From Microbacterium paulum (GTDB lineage Bacteria > Actinomycetota > Actinomycetes > Actinomycetales > Microbacteriaceae): DNA of 64,000 bases. Every line of letters begins with the position of its first letter. Within the stretch, counting starts at the first letter, position 1. A model generated the notes under the pieces. That model was not told the origin of the DNA, did no database searches, and saw nothing but the letters and a program-made list of their open reading frames with translations. Positions 16,956 to 25,512 of this stretch are shown in pieces. The translations under genes and the position numbers were made by a program. The stretch spans positions 21,121 to 85,120 of the forward strand of contig NZ_JAAGRY010000004.1 in assembly GCF_015707995.1 (NCBI RefSeq), in the 5' to 3' direction.

Positions 16956-17019
16956 GGGGACTCCCGGGTTGAGGGTTGTGTTCCCACCCGACGGTCCTCA
17001 CGCGATGTGTACCCGAGCG

Positions 17020-17110
17020 TGTATCGGGGACAGCTTCGACGTGCTCGTCTGCAGTTCGGTGATCGCGCGATTCCCCGGAATGACGCGGAATCCGGGCGTG
17101 TATCGAAGAG
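17020..17110. repeat. CGTGTATC repeat pair in divergent promoter region
   Basis: The divergent region between the sigma-like gene and the conjugation operon holds two copies of GCGTGTATC (near 17028 and 17096), which read GATACACGC on the minus strand towards the sigma-like gene. A palindrome ATTCCCCGGAAT lies between them. They are possible operator or promoter elements for the sigma-like gene, which lacks the shared box. Confidence 0.35.
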
Positions 17111-17130
17111 CCGCAAAAGAATCTGGCGAG

Positions 17131-17169
17131 TTTGTCCACTTCGCGTCGCTGCGCCCACCCCTTGTAGGT
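17131..17169 (+). promoter_or_regulatory. Shared promoter-like box, copy 4 (conjugation operon)
   Basis: TTTGTCCAC, 17 bases, ACCCCTTGTAGGT, followed 48 bp later by the first start codon of the plus-strand conjugation operon. Confidence 0.68.
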
Positions 17170-17216
17170 GAGGGGGCTGAACCGCTCCCACGGACCACAG
17201 GAACGAGGAGAGCGAG

Positions 17217-17462
17217 ATGAGCTCACGTGAGGGCGAGGACGACGCGGTCATCGGCGCTGATCTGTTGGCACAGCTCCAGGAGAACGCGACCGTCCTGGGC
17301 GTGTTCGACGAGGGGCAGGACATCGCCCTGGACCTGCACGAGGAGCTCTTCTCCCCCACCACCCGCCAGCGGGCCCTCGCGTTTCTGAACTCCGACCGCT
17401 ACCAGGACGCGGCCACCAAGTTCCGCCGCCTCAATGGCGGCATCGCCGGGGAGGCATCATGA
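17217..17462 (+). CDS. Small hypothetical first gene of conjugation operon
   Basis: This 81-residue acidic soluble protein (MSSREGEDDAVIGADLLAQL) has a strong upstream GAACGAGGAGAGCGAG ribosome-binding context. It contains two helical stretches (LLAQLQENATVLGVFDEGQD; PTTRQRALAFLNSDRYQDA). Its stop overlaps the ATG of the TcpC-like gene. No family recognised. Confidence 0.65.
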   Translation: MSSREGEDDAVIGADLLAQLQENATVLGVFDEGQDIALDLHEELFSPTTRQRALAFLNSDRYQDAATKFRRLNGGIAGEAS

Positions 17463-18460
17463 GATTTCGTAAGACCGCGGCGGCGCCCGCCGCGCCGGAC
17501 GCCGCCGCGCCGAACCCGCAACCGACTGCGCAGGGAAGCAGTTGGTCGCACGGGCGTTCCTTGGGGCAGAAGGCAGTGACAGGGCTGCTCTACCTGGGGC
17601 TCGCCTGCGGGGTGGTGGCACTGGGGATGCAGTTGCTGCTGCCTCCCTCGAAGCCTGCCGTGGCTGTGGCCGCAACGCAGACCGGGCTGACGGTGCAGCA
17701 GCAGGAGTCCGGCGCCTACGCGATGTCATTCGTCGGTGCATGGTTGGGGGCCACCCGCCAGCAGCCCGGTGCTCTGCTGGATTACGTCGCCGACTCGGCG
17801 ACGTCGCTGCTCAGCGAACAGGCATGGGCGTACCGAGACTTGGGCGTCGTCTCGATCGACCCGATCGAGAGCACGGGAACTGTGTCCGTCGTCATCGCCG
17901 CGAACGTCGAAGAGTACGACATGACCTCCGACAAGGGCACGAAGATCTGGCCGCGCAGGTATTTCTCGGTGCCGGTGCGCGTGAGCGGCGCCGGCCTTAC
18001 GGTCCTCGCTCTCCCCACCCCTGTGGCAGCGCCGTCCCGCGACTCGTCGACCGTGCAGCTGTCCTACACGAAGACGGTCTCACCGAATACATCGGCACGG
18101 ACGACTGTGGAGTCGTTCCTGGGCGCTTACCTCGCGGGCTCCGGTGACATCACCCGGGTGATCTCGCCGGGATCGACCATCACCGCGATCGCCCCGGCGC
18201 CGTATCAGCAGCTCAAAGTCACCGATGTGCGCAGCGACCTCACCCCTTCCGACAGTCCCGCCAACGGCGACGTGGTTCACGTGTTCGCCACTGCGGACGT
18301 GTCCAGCGCAACCGGTCAGCGGTTGACCACGACCTACGCCCTCACCCTCACCGCGAGAGATGGGCGTTGGGAGACGACCTCGGTCGATCCCGCACCACAG
18401 GAGCGCTCAACGCGAGCGACCTCCAAGCCCGCCACACCCGCCCCGACCCCCTCGCACTGA
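17459..18460 (+). CDS. TcpC/VirB8-like conjugation protein
   Basis: This 333-residue protein has one N-terminal membrane helix (ALTG-type segment, about 40-62) and two extracytoplasmic NTF2-like domains (SYAMSFVGAWLGATRQQPGA; TTVESFLGAYLAGSGDI). That is the double VirB8-like layout of TcpC in Gram-positive conjugation systems. TcpC is a scaffold of the mating channel at the outer membrane face. The C-terminal 25 residues are a Pro/Thr/Ser tail. It overlaps the upstream gene by ATGA. Confidence 0.82.
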   Translation: MRFRKTAAAPAAPDAAAPNPQPTAQGSSWSHGRSLGQKAVTGLLYLGLACGVVALGMQLLLPPSKPAVAVAATQTGLTVQQQESGAYAMSFVGAWLGATRQQPGALLDYVADSATSLLSEQAWAYRDLGVVSIDPIESTGTVSVVIAANVEEYDMTSDKGTKIWPRRYFSVPVRVSGAGLTVLALPTPVAAPSRDSSTVQLSYTKTVSPNTSARTTVESFLGAYLAGSGDITRVISPGSTITAIAPAPYQQLKVTDVRSDLTPSDSPANGDVVHVFATADVSSATGQRLTTTYALTLTARDGRWETTSVDPAPQERSTRATSKPATPAPTPSH

Positions 18461-18485
18461 GCGGGCACCTGAAAGGAACAGCACC

Positions 18486-18794
18486 ATGGACTCTCTCTCC
18501 TCCTGGCTCATCAGCCTCTTCGGCACGTGGACGACGGTCGCGCAGACGGCGGTCATCTTCCTCGCGATCGTCGTCGTGATCAGCGTTGCGATCGCGACCA
18601 ATCTCAAGTGGGGCAAGATCATCGTCACCGGTCTCGCGGCCGCGGTGGTCGTGATGCTCGTCAACGGCGGCATCCAGCTCTTCTCCAGTCGGCTCAACAC
18701 CGAGGTCAACTCCGCCCCGACATCGCACACGGTTCAGCTCACGGCTGACGCCGGTGTATGGGTGCTCCCGGAGCTGACCGCGCCGGCGGTGTGA
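18486..18794 (+). CDS. Two-helix membrane protein, VirB2-like candidate
   Basis: This 102-residue protein starts at ATG 18486 behind GAAAGGAACAG. It has two hydrophobic helices (TAVIFLAIVVVISVAIAT; IIVTGLAAAVVVMLVNGG) separated by NLKWGK and a short polar tail. Small two-helix proteins in this operon position act as channel or pilin-like (VirB2-type) subunits. The assignment is by size, topology and context only. Confidence 0.65.
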   Translation: MDSLSSWLISLFGTWTTVAQTAVIFLAIVVVISVAIATNLKWGKIIVTGLAAAVVVMLVNGGIQLFSSRLNTEVNSAPTSHTVQLTADAGVWVLPELTAPAV

Positions 18795-18796
18795 CC

Positions 18797-19375
18797 ATGC
18801 CGCAGGAGGAGATCGCCCGCTTCTACACGCGATCCCGCCGATTCCCCAAGATGATCGGCCGGATGAACGACGGCAGCCGCATTCCCGGCGGCCCCTACAC
18901 CCTCACCCAGGTGGGGGTCGGCGGGGCCGTACTGCTGGTGATGCTGGTCACCCGCGGCCTGCTGTGGAGCACTGGCGAGATCCTCCTCGACCTCCTCATG
19001 ACGGCAGGTATCGGGTTCGCCGCGACCTGGCTCGTGGGGCGGATACCGATGACGCGACGCAACCTGCTGTTCGCGTTCCTCGACAGCACGGCAGCCGTCT
19101 TCAAGCCGTTCGGGGGGAAGTACCAGGGGCAGGCTATCCGACTCGCCCCACCGCACGCCGCCGGTGGCGGCATGCAGGTGCTCTCCCCCCGGACGGATCG
19201 AACCAGCCCCCCGGTCACCGCTCCATCCCCGACACCGAAGGCGAACCCGGCACCTGCCCCAGACCCTCGGCGCACACGCCGCGATCCAGTTCCCGCCGCG
19301 GCCGAGGTCACGCAGCACCGTCCCGAGACCGGGGTGGAGCGGCTGCTCGCTCAGATCAACTCGACCACCAACTAG
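18797..19375 (+). CDS. VirB3/PrgI-like membrane protein
   Basis: This 192-residue protein starts at ATG 18797. It has a basic N-terminus (FYTRSRRFPKMIGRM), two adjacent membrane helices (VGVGGAVLLVMLVTRGLLW; LLMTAGIGFAATWLVGRI) and a long Pro/Arg-rich cytoplasmic tail. The two-helix hairpin directly before VirB4 is the usual place and shape of VirB3/PrgI-like subunits of type IV secretion systems. Confidence 0.7.
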   Translation: MPQEEIARFYTRSRRFPKMIGRMNDGSRIPGGPYTLTQVGVGGAVLLVMLVTRGLLWSTGEILLDLLMTAGIGFAATWLVGRIPMTRRNLLFAFLDSTAAVFKPFGGKYQGQAIRLAPPHAAGGGMQVLSPRTDRTSPPVTAPSPTPKANPAPAPDPRRTRRDPVPAAAEVTQHRPETGVERLLAQINSTTN

Positions 19376-19381
19376 GAGACC

Positions 19382-21895
19382 GTGATGCAGATCCCCACCG
19401 CCGCGTTCGCCGGACACCTCACCTGGACTCGCACCGGGACAATCTGGGCGACCTGGCGCCTTCAGGGACTCCCGCACGGCCTTGGCACCGACGAGATGCT
19501 GCAGCTGGTCCTCTCCCAGCATCAGGCACTGTTCCAGTCACTGCGCGGCGAGGCGCTCCTGCTGGGCTACTGCGCTGCCACGGATCCCGTGGACATCGTC
19601 GACAAGATGCTCGCCGGCGTCGACATCCGCGACACACCCGCGTGGGCTGAGGAGTGCGCTCTCACGCTTGACTCGCTGGAGGAGATCCCGCTCGGGGAGC
19701 GGGTCTACTGGCTGTCGATCCCTCTCGCTGCCGGGAACTGGCGCACCCGCTTACGAGCGGCGTGGCGCGCTGGCTCCGACCAGTTCCGTGAGCAACTGGC
19801 GCTGCCTCGCCGCGTCCCCACCAAAGGTGAGGTCTCGGCGGCGATGGCCGCGGCGACCCAGCTCGAGCACCGCATCCCCGCCGGCTTCCAGGCCCGCCCC
19901 GCCACCGTCGCCGAGCAGGTCTGGATCGCGATGCGCTCGCAGCACCGCGGACTGGTCGCCGACGGTGCTGCACCCGACGAGGTCGCTGGAATCGACGAAG
20001 TGCCTGCGACCCAGCTGCCGACGGCCATGCCGCGGCCATGGCTGGATGAGGGAGGTCAGTCCGACCTCTCCCCCAGTGAGCTCAAGAGGTTCCTCCCGTT
20101 CAACAGGCGCTACCTCAAGGTGCAGAGCCCCCACTCCGAGCTACCCAGCTACCAGGTGATGCAGGCCGTAGTCGCCGGCCCCAAGGGTGGGTGGCTGATG
20201 CCCGGCGTGGAATGGATCAGCAGGGTCGAGCAGTACGAGATCGACGTCGATTGGGCAATCCGCCTGACGGTGTCCCCCGCCGAGGCTGTCAAGCGTCGCA
20301 ACAAGCGTGCGGAGGAGCAGCTCATCGACCAGGTGCAGCAGCAGTCCGGCACCAACGCCATCACCGGCAGCGGTTCAGACCTCGTCGAGATTGGGGAGAC
20401 GCTGGCGGCCTACCACGCGTCGTTGAACGTCTCCGACAAGGAAGTCGAGGTCGAGGCCACCGTGATCTTCGCGGTCGGCGGGGAAACGGCCGACATCGCC
20501 CAGGCGCGGGCCCGTTACCTGGCAGCGGACTTCAAGGCCAGCGACTTCCTCCTCGAGACGCCGCTCGGAGGGCAGGAGGAACTGTGGTGGGCGATGCAGC
20601 CGGGAACTCCCACCTCGAGGATCGTCCGCGACCTCGCGCAGATCACGACCGGGAGGGAATTCGCCTCCGGTCTCCCGATCGTCAGCTGCTCCCTCGGCGA
20701 TGACCGGGGCATCCGCCTCGGGGACAACATCACCACCGGACGTCACACGCCGATCCTGATCGATCTGCACGGCAACATCCGCGCGGACTCTTCAGGATCC
20801 TTCGGGGTCGTCGCCGAGCTCGGCGCCGGGAAAAGCGTCCTGCTGAAGGCGATCGCTGGGGATGTCCTGGATCGTGGCGGCCGCATCGTCGCCATCGACC
20901 GCACGGACTCGCGCGAGTACGCCACGTTCGCCCAGTCGCTGACGGGCAAGCAGGTGCGCGTCGTGGACATCCTCGAACCGGAGTGGTCGCTGGACCCCAT
21001 CCGCGTCCTCGGCCCCGAGAGGGGCTCTCGCATGGTGCAGTCCCTGTTCGCACTCATGCTGAACGTCGACCCGGTCGAGCCGCGCGGTGTCGAGCTGTCC
21101 CGCCTGTTGGAAGCCGAGTACATGGCCAAGAACGGGATCAGGAGCCTCGGCTCGCTGATGACACATCTCGCCGAGCTCACCGACAACACAATCGCCACCG
21201 AGCTGCTCCACCTTATCCGCGTCGTGGCGACCAAGGACTTCGGAGCGGTCCTGTTCGACGAGACCATCCCCGCGCTGGATCTGAGCGCGGACGCCATCGT
21301 GTTCACCACCCGCGGACTGCCGCTGCCGGATCGCGGTGAGGTCGAGAAGGAGCACCTGTTCAAGCAGCTGCCGCTGGAGAAGAAGTTCGGCCGGGCCATG
21401 TACGCGGTGCTCACGCAGCTGACCCGGGAGGCGTGCTTCATGGACATCTACCAACTTGCCCTGGCGGTGTTCGACGAGGCACACCACATCACCGCAAGCC
21501 GCGACGGTGAGGCGGAGCTGCAGACATTCTTCCGCGACGGCCGCAAGCACGGCGCGGCCGCCGCGGTGGGCTCCCACGACCCGGCCGACTTCGGCGACGA
21601 GGTGACCCGCGGTCTGATCAAGATCCGATTCGTGATGCGCCAGACCGACGAGAACCTCGCACGGCGCGCCCTGGAATGGCTCGGCCTGCCGGTCACAGTC
21701 GACACGATCCGTGAGGTGACGAAGAACCTCAGCCCGATGGGGGCGGGCCGTGAAGTCGCGCCGGAGCGTCGCGGTGAAGGGATCATGCGGGACATCCGCG
21801 GCCGGTACGGCAAGTTCCGCAAGACCCTGCCTGCTCGTCCAGAGCGTCGCAAGGCGGTCATGTCCACCCCCTCGGCCCCGGTGGAGTCCCGGTGA
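19382..21895 (+). CDS. virB4: VirB4-family conjugation ATPase
   Basis: This 837-residue ATPase powers assembly and substrate transfer of the mating channel. Walker A is ELGAGKSVLLKAIAG at about residue 480, and Walker B is LALAVFDEAHHI near 694. The motif RDGRKHGAAAAVGSHDPADF corresponds to the downstream arginine/glutamine region of VirB4/TraC. The first 400 residues are the less conserved VirB4 N-terminal region. The start is either GTG 19382 or the adjacent ATG 19385. It ends in GTGA overlap with the VirB6-like gene. Confidence 0.9.
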   Translation: MMQIPTAAFAGHLTWTRTGTIWATWRLQGLPHGLGTDEMLQLVLSQHQALFQSLRGEALLLGYCAATDPVDIVDKMLAGVDIRDTPAWAEECALTLDSLEEIPLGERVYWLSIPLAAGNWRTRLRAAWRAGSDQFREQLALPRRVPTKGEVSAAMAAATQLEHRIPAGFQARPATVAEQVWIAMRSQHRGLVADGAAPDEVAGIDEVPATQLPTAMPRPWLDEGGQSDLSPSELKRFLPFNRRYLKVQSPHSELPSYQVMQAVVAGPKGGWLMPGVEWISRVEQYEIDVDWAIRLTVSPAEAVKRRNKRAEEQLIDQVQQQSGTNAITGSGSDLVEIGETLAAYHASLNVSDKEVEVEATVIFAVGGETADIAQARARYLAADFKASDFLLETPLGGQEELWWAMQPGTPTSRIVRDLAQITTGREFASGLPIVSCSLGDDRGIRLGDNITTGRHTPILIDLHGNIRADSSGSFGVVAELGAGKSVLLKAIAGDVLDRGGRIVAIDRTDSREYATFAQSLTGKQVRVVDILEPEWSLDPIRVLGPERGSRMVQSLFALMLNVDPVEPRGVELSRLLEAEYMAKNGIRSLGSLMTHLAELTDNTIATELLHLIRVVATKDFGAVLFDETIPALDLSADAIVFTTRGLPLPDRGEVEKEHLFKQLPLEKKFGRAMYAVLTQLTREACFMDIYQLALAVFDEAHHITASRDGEAELQTFFRDGRKHGAAAAVGSHDPADFGDEVTRGLIKIRFVMRQTDENLARRALEWLGLPVTVDTIREVTKNLSPMGAGREVAPERRGEGIMRDIRGRYGKFRKTLPARPERRKAVMSTPSAPVESR

Positions 21896-23853
21896 TCTCC
21901 TTCTACGCCTCCTCGTTCCACACGCTGTCGTCGTGGGCGCTGCGCGCACGCGTATGGGCGCACCTGAACCCTCGGAAGACCAAGGTGCTGGTGACGGTGA
22001 TGCTGGTGATCTACTTCACCAGCATCACAGCGCAAGCAGCGCACGCCTCCTGGCTCCTCCCGGAAGGCACCGAGTTCACCGACAGTCATGGCGTCCCCAT
22101 CGAACGGTTCGCGGCGATCAACGTCAACGCCGGCGACATCTGGACGCCGGCGAAGGTGATCGCCAACTTCATCGTGCAGCTGGTCTGGGTCATCCAGTAC
22201 TACGTCGCCACAGCGATCATCTGGCTGTTCAGCTTCATGCTGTCCTTCGAGTGGGTGTCCTGGCTGGCGACACCGTTCAACGCTCTCGCCTCCTGGATGC
22301 AAGGCGAGCTGTCCGGCATCGGCTGGATCCCGTTCGCACTGACCATCGCCGCGCTGGTGGGCGGTGCGGCCATCCTGTTCGGGAAGACCTCCGCAGGCAT
22401 CTGGGAGATCGTCGTCGCCCTCGTGATGTCCGTCCTCGCCGTGGGCATCCTCGCCAACCCCGTCGCGACGCTGACGGCAACCGGAGGGATGCTCGACAAG
22501 GCGCAGGAGTGGGGCGGATCGCTGGCCGGGGCCATCGTCGTCGACGACACGCAAACCTCCACCGACGTTGACACGATGTCTGCAGCCGTGACCTCACAGC
22601 TCGTGGACGTCTTCATCCGCGTCCCGCACCAGGTGATCTCCTACGGCATGGTGCTCCCCGACAACTGCCAGGAGCCCTATACGCAGGCGATGAGCGTCTC
22701 CGACCCGGTCACCGGGATCTTCTCCGGCACATACGCAACGCTCTCCAACTGCCTGCCCGACTTCGCGAAGTCCGTCTCGGACAACCCCGGCGGGCTGAAC
22801 ATCATGTTCGCCTTCATCAACGCCGGCGGCGTTTTCACCCTCCTGATCTTCGCCCTGGCAATCACCGCGCTGCTGATGGTGTCGGTGTTCTTCTTCCTGG
22901 TCGCCGCAGTGAAGTCGATGTTCCTCGTCTACCTCGCGATCCTCCCGGTCAACCGCGAGCCCCTGTGGCGCTCGATCAGCGACTCCATCATGGGGCTCAT
23001 CAGCCTGATCGTGATGACCTGCCTGCTGTCGCTGTACCTCAAGCTGACCACCTGGATCATGACCGCCAGCGGCGGGATCCCCCACAACTTCCGCATGCTC
23101 CTGCTATCGATCCTGCTGACCATCATGGTCGTGCTGATCTGGCGCGCGCGGAAAGCGACGCTCAAGGCCGGCCGGATGGCCGCCGGGCCGCTGAGTCGTC
23201 TCGGCCTCGGCATGAAGAGCGCACCCAAGGACTCCAACGCCCTCCTGAAGATGGGCGCGGTCACCAGCATGGCGAAGAACGCCTACGACCTCTTCCACAA
23301 GGACGGGAAGAAGACCCCCGCCGTGCAAGGTCCCGCCCCGGATCTGCCCGAGCCGGACCCGATGGTGCTTCGGCAAGTTCGCGACCCGCAGCGCGCGGCA
23401 ACATCGCGCTCCGCACTCACGACCGGCAGTGGGTCCTCGACCGGGTCGAGCGCGGCTCCCACCGGCGGCCCCGGACCGCGTCCTCACGGGGGCTCCGCAG
23501 CGAAGAAGGCGATCGGAGCGGGCCGAGTCACCGTCAACGTCGCCAAGGGCGCCGCCAGCGGCGGCGTCGCCGGCGCGGCCGCCGCAGCGGGTGTTGAGGT
23601 GGCCAAGGGCGTCACCGGGAAGGCGGCCCGGGCCGGCGCCGATCTGGGCGAGCTGAAAGTGATGAGGGTTCAGGAGTCTCCGAGCCGGATCGAGGTCGAC
23701 AAGAACGGCGTCGCAACTGCCCGCCGGCGCCCCGCCACGCCGGTGCATGACGTGTCCTCGATGCCGCCCCGCCCGGCTGCCGTGTCCCCGCGCGCTGAGG
23801 CGCGACGTCGCGAGCTCGAAGCGTTCCGACCGAAGGAACTGGCGTCGCGATGA
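21892..23853 (+). CDS. VirB6-like polytopic conjugation protein
   Basis: This 653-residue membrane protein starts at GTG 21892. It has a cleavable-looking first helix (VLVTVMLVIYFTSITAQAAHA), about seven further membrane helices to residue 420, and a cytoplasmic tail rich in Ala/Gly/Pro/Lys (about 430-653). Two extracytoplasmic cysteines lie in a DNCQEPY and a SNCLPDF segment. The polytopic core followed by a soluble tail fits the VirB6/TrbL-like inner-membrane channel of conjugation systems. Confidence 0.78.
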   Translation: MISFYASSFHTLSSWALRARVWAHLNPRKTKVLVTVMLVIYFTSITAQAAHASWLLPEGTEFTDSHGVPIERFAAINVNAGDIWTPAKVIANFIVQLVWVIQYYVATAIIWLFSFMLSFEWVSWLATPFNALASWMQGELSGIGWIPFALTIAALVGGAAILFGKTSAGIWEIVVALVMSVLAVGILANPVATLTATGGMLDKAQEWGGSLAGAIVVDDTQTSTDVDTMSAAVTSQLVDVFIRVPHQVISYGMVLPDNCQEPYTQAMSVSDPVTGIFSGTYATLSNCLPDFAKSVSDNPGGLNIMFAFINAGGVFTLLIFALAITALLMVSVFFFLVAAVKSMFLVYLAILPVNREPLWRSISDSIMGLISLIVMTCLLSLYLKLTTWIMTASGGIPHNFRMLLLSILLTIMVVLIWRARKATLKAGRMAAGPLSRLGLGMKSAPKDSNALLKMGAVTSMAKNAYDLFHKDGKKTPAVQGPAPDLPEPDPMVLRQVRDPQRAATSRSALTTGSGSSTGSSAAPTGGPGPRPHGGSAAKKAIGAGRVTVNVAKGAASGGVAGAAAAAGVEVAKGVTGKAARAGADLGELKVMRVQESPSRIEVDKNGVATARRRPATPVHDVSSMPPRPAAVSPRAEARRRELEAFRPKELASR

Positions 23854-25142
23854 AGAAGCTCGCACTTATCGCCGGTGCGCTCGTCGTTGTCCTCGTTCTG
23901 GGGTTCGGCGGGTTTGTCGTTGTCGCGATGGGTGCGCTGTCCTCCTCGGCTGCGGCCTCCGGCAGCGGGTCGGGCGGGTGCGTCCCGGCGGCGATCTCCT
24001 CCACCAGGCCGACCACATCCGCGACGAGAGCTTCGGCACCGCCGCCTCCACCCGCGAAGGGCGCCGCGGCCGCGACTTCGTCGACGACGTCGACGAAGTC
24101 GGCGCCGGACTCGCTGGAGATCTCGCGCGGCGACGGCACCGTGACGCTGAACAGCAAGCAGCTGGCGATCGCCACGGCGATCATCACCGTTGGCCGGCAG
24201 CTCGGCATCTCCGATAAGGGCGTGAAGGTCGCGTTGATGACGGCCTTGCAGGAGTCGGTGCTGCGCATGTACGCCAACAGCACCGTCCCCGAGTCGCTCA
24301 ACTACGACCACGACGCGGTGGGCAGCGACCACGACAGCGTCAATCCCTTCCAGCAGCGCGCCGGCTGGGGCTCGGTCAAGGAGCGGATGAACCTCGACTA
24401 CTCGATCAAAGCGTTCTACGGCGGTGCCGATGGCCCGAACCATGGCTCTCCGCGCGGCCTGCGCGACATCGACGGCTGGGAGAGCATGACCCCAGGCGTC
24501 GCCGCGCAGACCGTTCAGGTCAGCGCCTACCCCGACGCGTACGACAAGTGGGAAGCCGGCGCAGAGCAGCTGATCAGCACCCTCGGCAATGGGATCTCCG
24601 CCGGGTGCGGCTCGGGAACGATCAGCGGCCAGATGGCGCTCCCTCTCGATCAGCCCTACCAGATGACCAGCGGTTACGGACCCCGTGACATCGACGTCGA
24701 GGGGGCCTCGACCTGGCATGTGGCGATCGACCTGCAGAACTGGCCAGGCAACTGCGGCGCCCCCGTGTACGCGATTCTTCCTGGCACGGTCACGCTCAGC
24801 AGCCCCCTCTGGCTCTCGATCAAGCACGCCGACGGCTTCGTCGTGTCCTACCTCCACATGTACATGTCCGACCGGCGCGTCAACGTCGGCGACCAGGTGG
24901 TCGCGGGGCAGCAGATCGGGAAAACCGGGAACGTGCCTCCCAGTGGTGGCTGCCACCTCGATCTGCGGATCAACGTGGCCGAGAACACCAACGCGCAGGT
25001 CGCGCAGCTCACCCTCTCGCAGAACGAGACGCGGATGGCGGGGGCGACCCGCCCCGAGCATCAGAACTTCGTCGACCCAGAGCAATTTATGCGCCTGTGG
25101 GGTGTCGAGGTATGCCCGGACGACTGGTGCAAGCGGCTATGA
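23850..25142 (+). CDS. Bifunctional cell-wall hydrolase: lysozyme-like plus M23 domain
   Basis: This 430-residue membrane-anchored protein opens the cell wall for the mating channel. An N-terminal helix (LIAGALVVVLVLGFGGFVVV) is followed by a low-complexity linker and a lysozyme-like domain at about 105-245 (VALMTALQESVLRMYANS, NPFQQRAGWGS). The M23 LytM-type domain at 255-375 has HVAIDLQNW, SYLHMYM and CHLDLRI. The usual HxH zinc motif reads HLD here, an unusual metal ligand. The ATG overlaps the VirB6-like stop. Confidence 0.85.
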   Translation: MKKLALIAGALVVVLVLGFGGFVVVAMGALSSSAAASGSGSGGCVPAAISSTRPTTSATRASAPPPPPAKGAAAATSSTTSTKSAPDSLEISRGDGTVTLNSKQLAIATAIITVGRQLGISDKGVKVALMTALQESVLRMYANSTVPESLNYDHDAVGSDHDSVNPFQQRAGWGSVKERMNLDYSIKAFYGGADGPNHGSPRGLRDIDGWESMTPGVAAQTVQVSAYPDAYDKWEAGAEQLISTLGNGISAGCGSGTISGQMALPLDQPYQMTSGYGPRDIDVEGASTWHVAIDLQNWPGNCGAPVYAILPGTVTLSSPLWLSIKHADGFVVSYLHMYMSDRRVNVGDQVVAGQQIGKTGNVPPSGGCHLDLRINVAENTNAQVAQLTLSQNETRMAGATRPEHQNFVDPEQFMRLWGVEVCPDDWCKRL

Positions 25143-25153
25143 GCGGCAACGGG

Positions 25154-25193
25154 TTTGTCGACTCTCCGACTCAGACCAGACCCCTTATGGAGT
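25154..25193 (+). promoter_or_regulatory. Shared promoter-like box, copy 5
   Basis: TTTGTCGAC, 17 bases, ACCCCTTATGGAGT, ending 32 bp before ATG 25225. The 3' half is less conserved than in the other copies. It would give the coupling-protein genes their own start within the conjugation region. Confidence 0.62.
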
Positions 25194-25224
25194 GAACGCG
25201 CATGCGCACAGCAAGGAGCACCAC

Positions 25225-25512
25225 ATGAACACCGACGACGACCGCACAATGCTGATCCTCACCCTCCCGATCCTCCTGCTCTTGATCGGTCCGGGGATCC
25301 TCGCCTCGTTCCTTCCCGACGTGCGCGGGGCGCTGCTGCAGGCTCGCCTGCTCGTCGACGAGAACGTGCTGATCCCGATCGCTGACGGGATCGGTCTGGA
25401 TCTCGCACGTGTCATGATCCTGGCGGGCTTGCTGGTGGGGGTACTCACTCTTGGCGCGTGGGCGATCAAGCGACACCACGCCGCACGCGATGAGAAGGCG
25501 GGATCCCGCTGA
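25225..25512 (+). CDS. Small two-helix membrane protein
   Basis: This 95-residue protein starts at ATG 25225 behind AGCAAGGAGCACC. It has two hydrophobic helices (MLILTLPILLLLIGPGIL; VMILAGLLVGVLTLGAWAI) with an amphipathic link and a basic C-terminus. It directly precedes the coupling ATPase and shares its promoter, so it may be a membrane partner of the coupling protein. No family recognised. Confidence 0.6.
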   Translation: MNTDDDRTMLILTLPILLLLIGPGILASFLPDVRGALLQARLLVDENVLIPIADGIGLDLARVMILAGLLVGVLTLGAWAIKRHHAARDEKAGSR

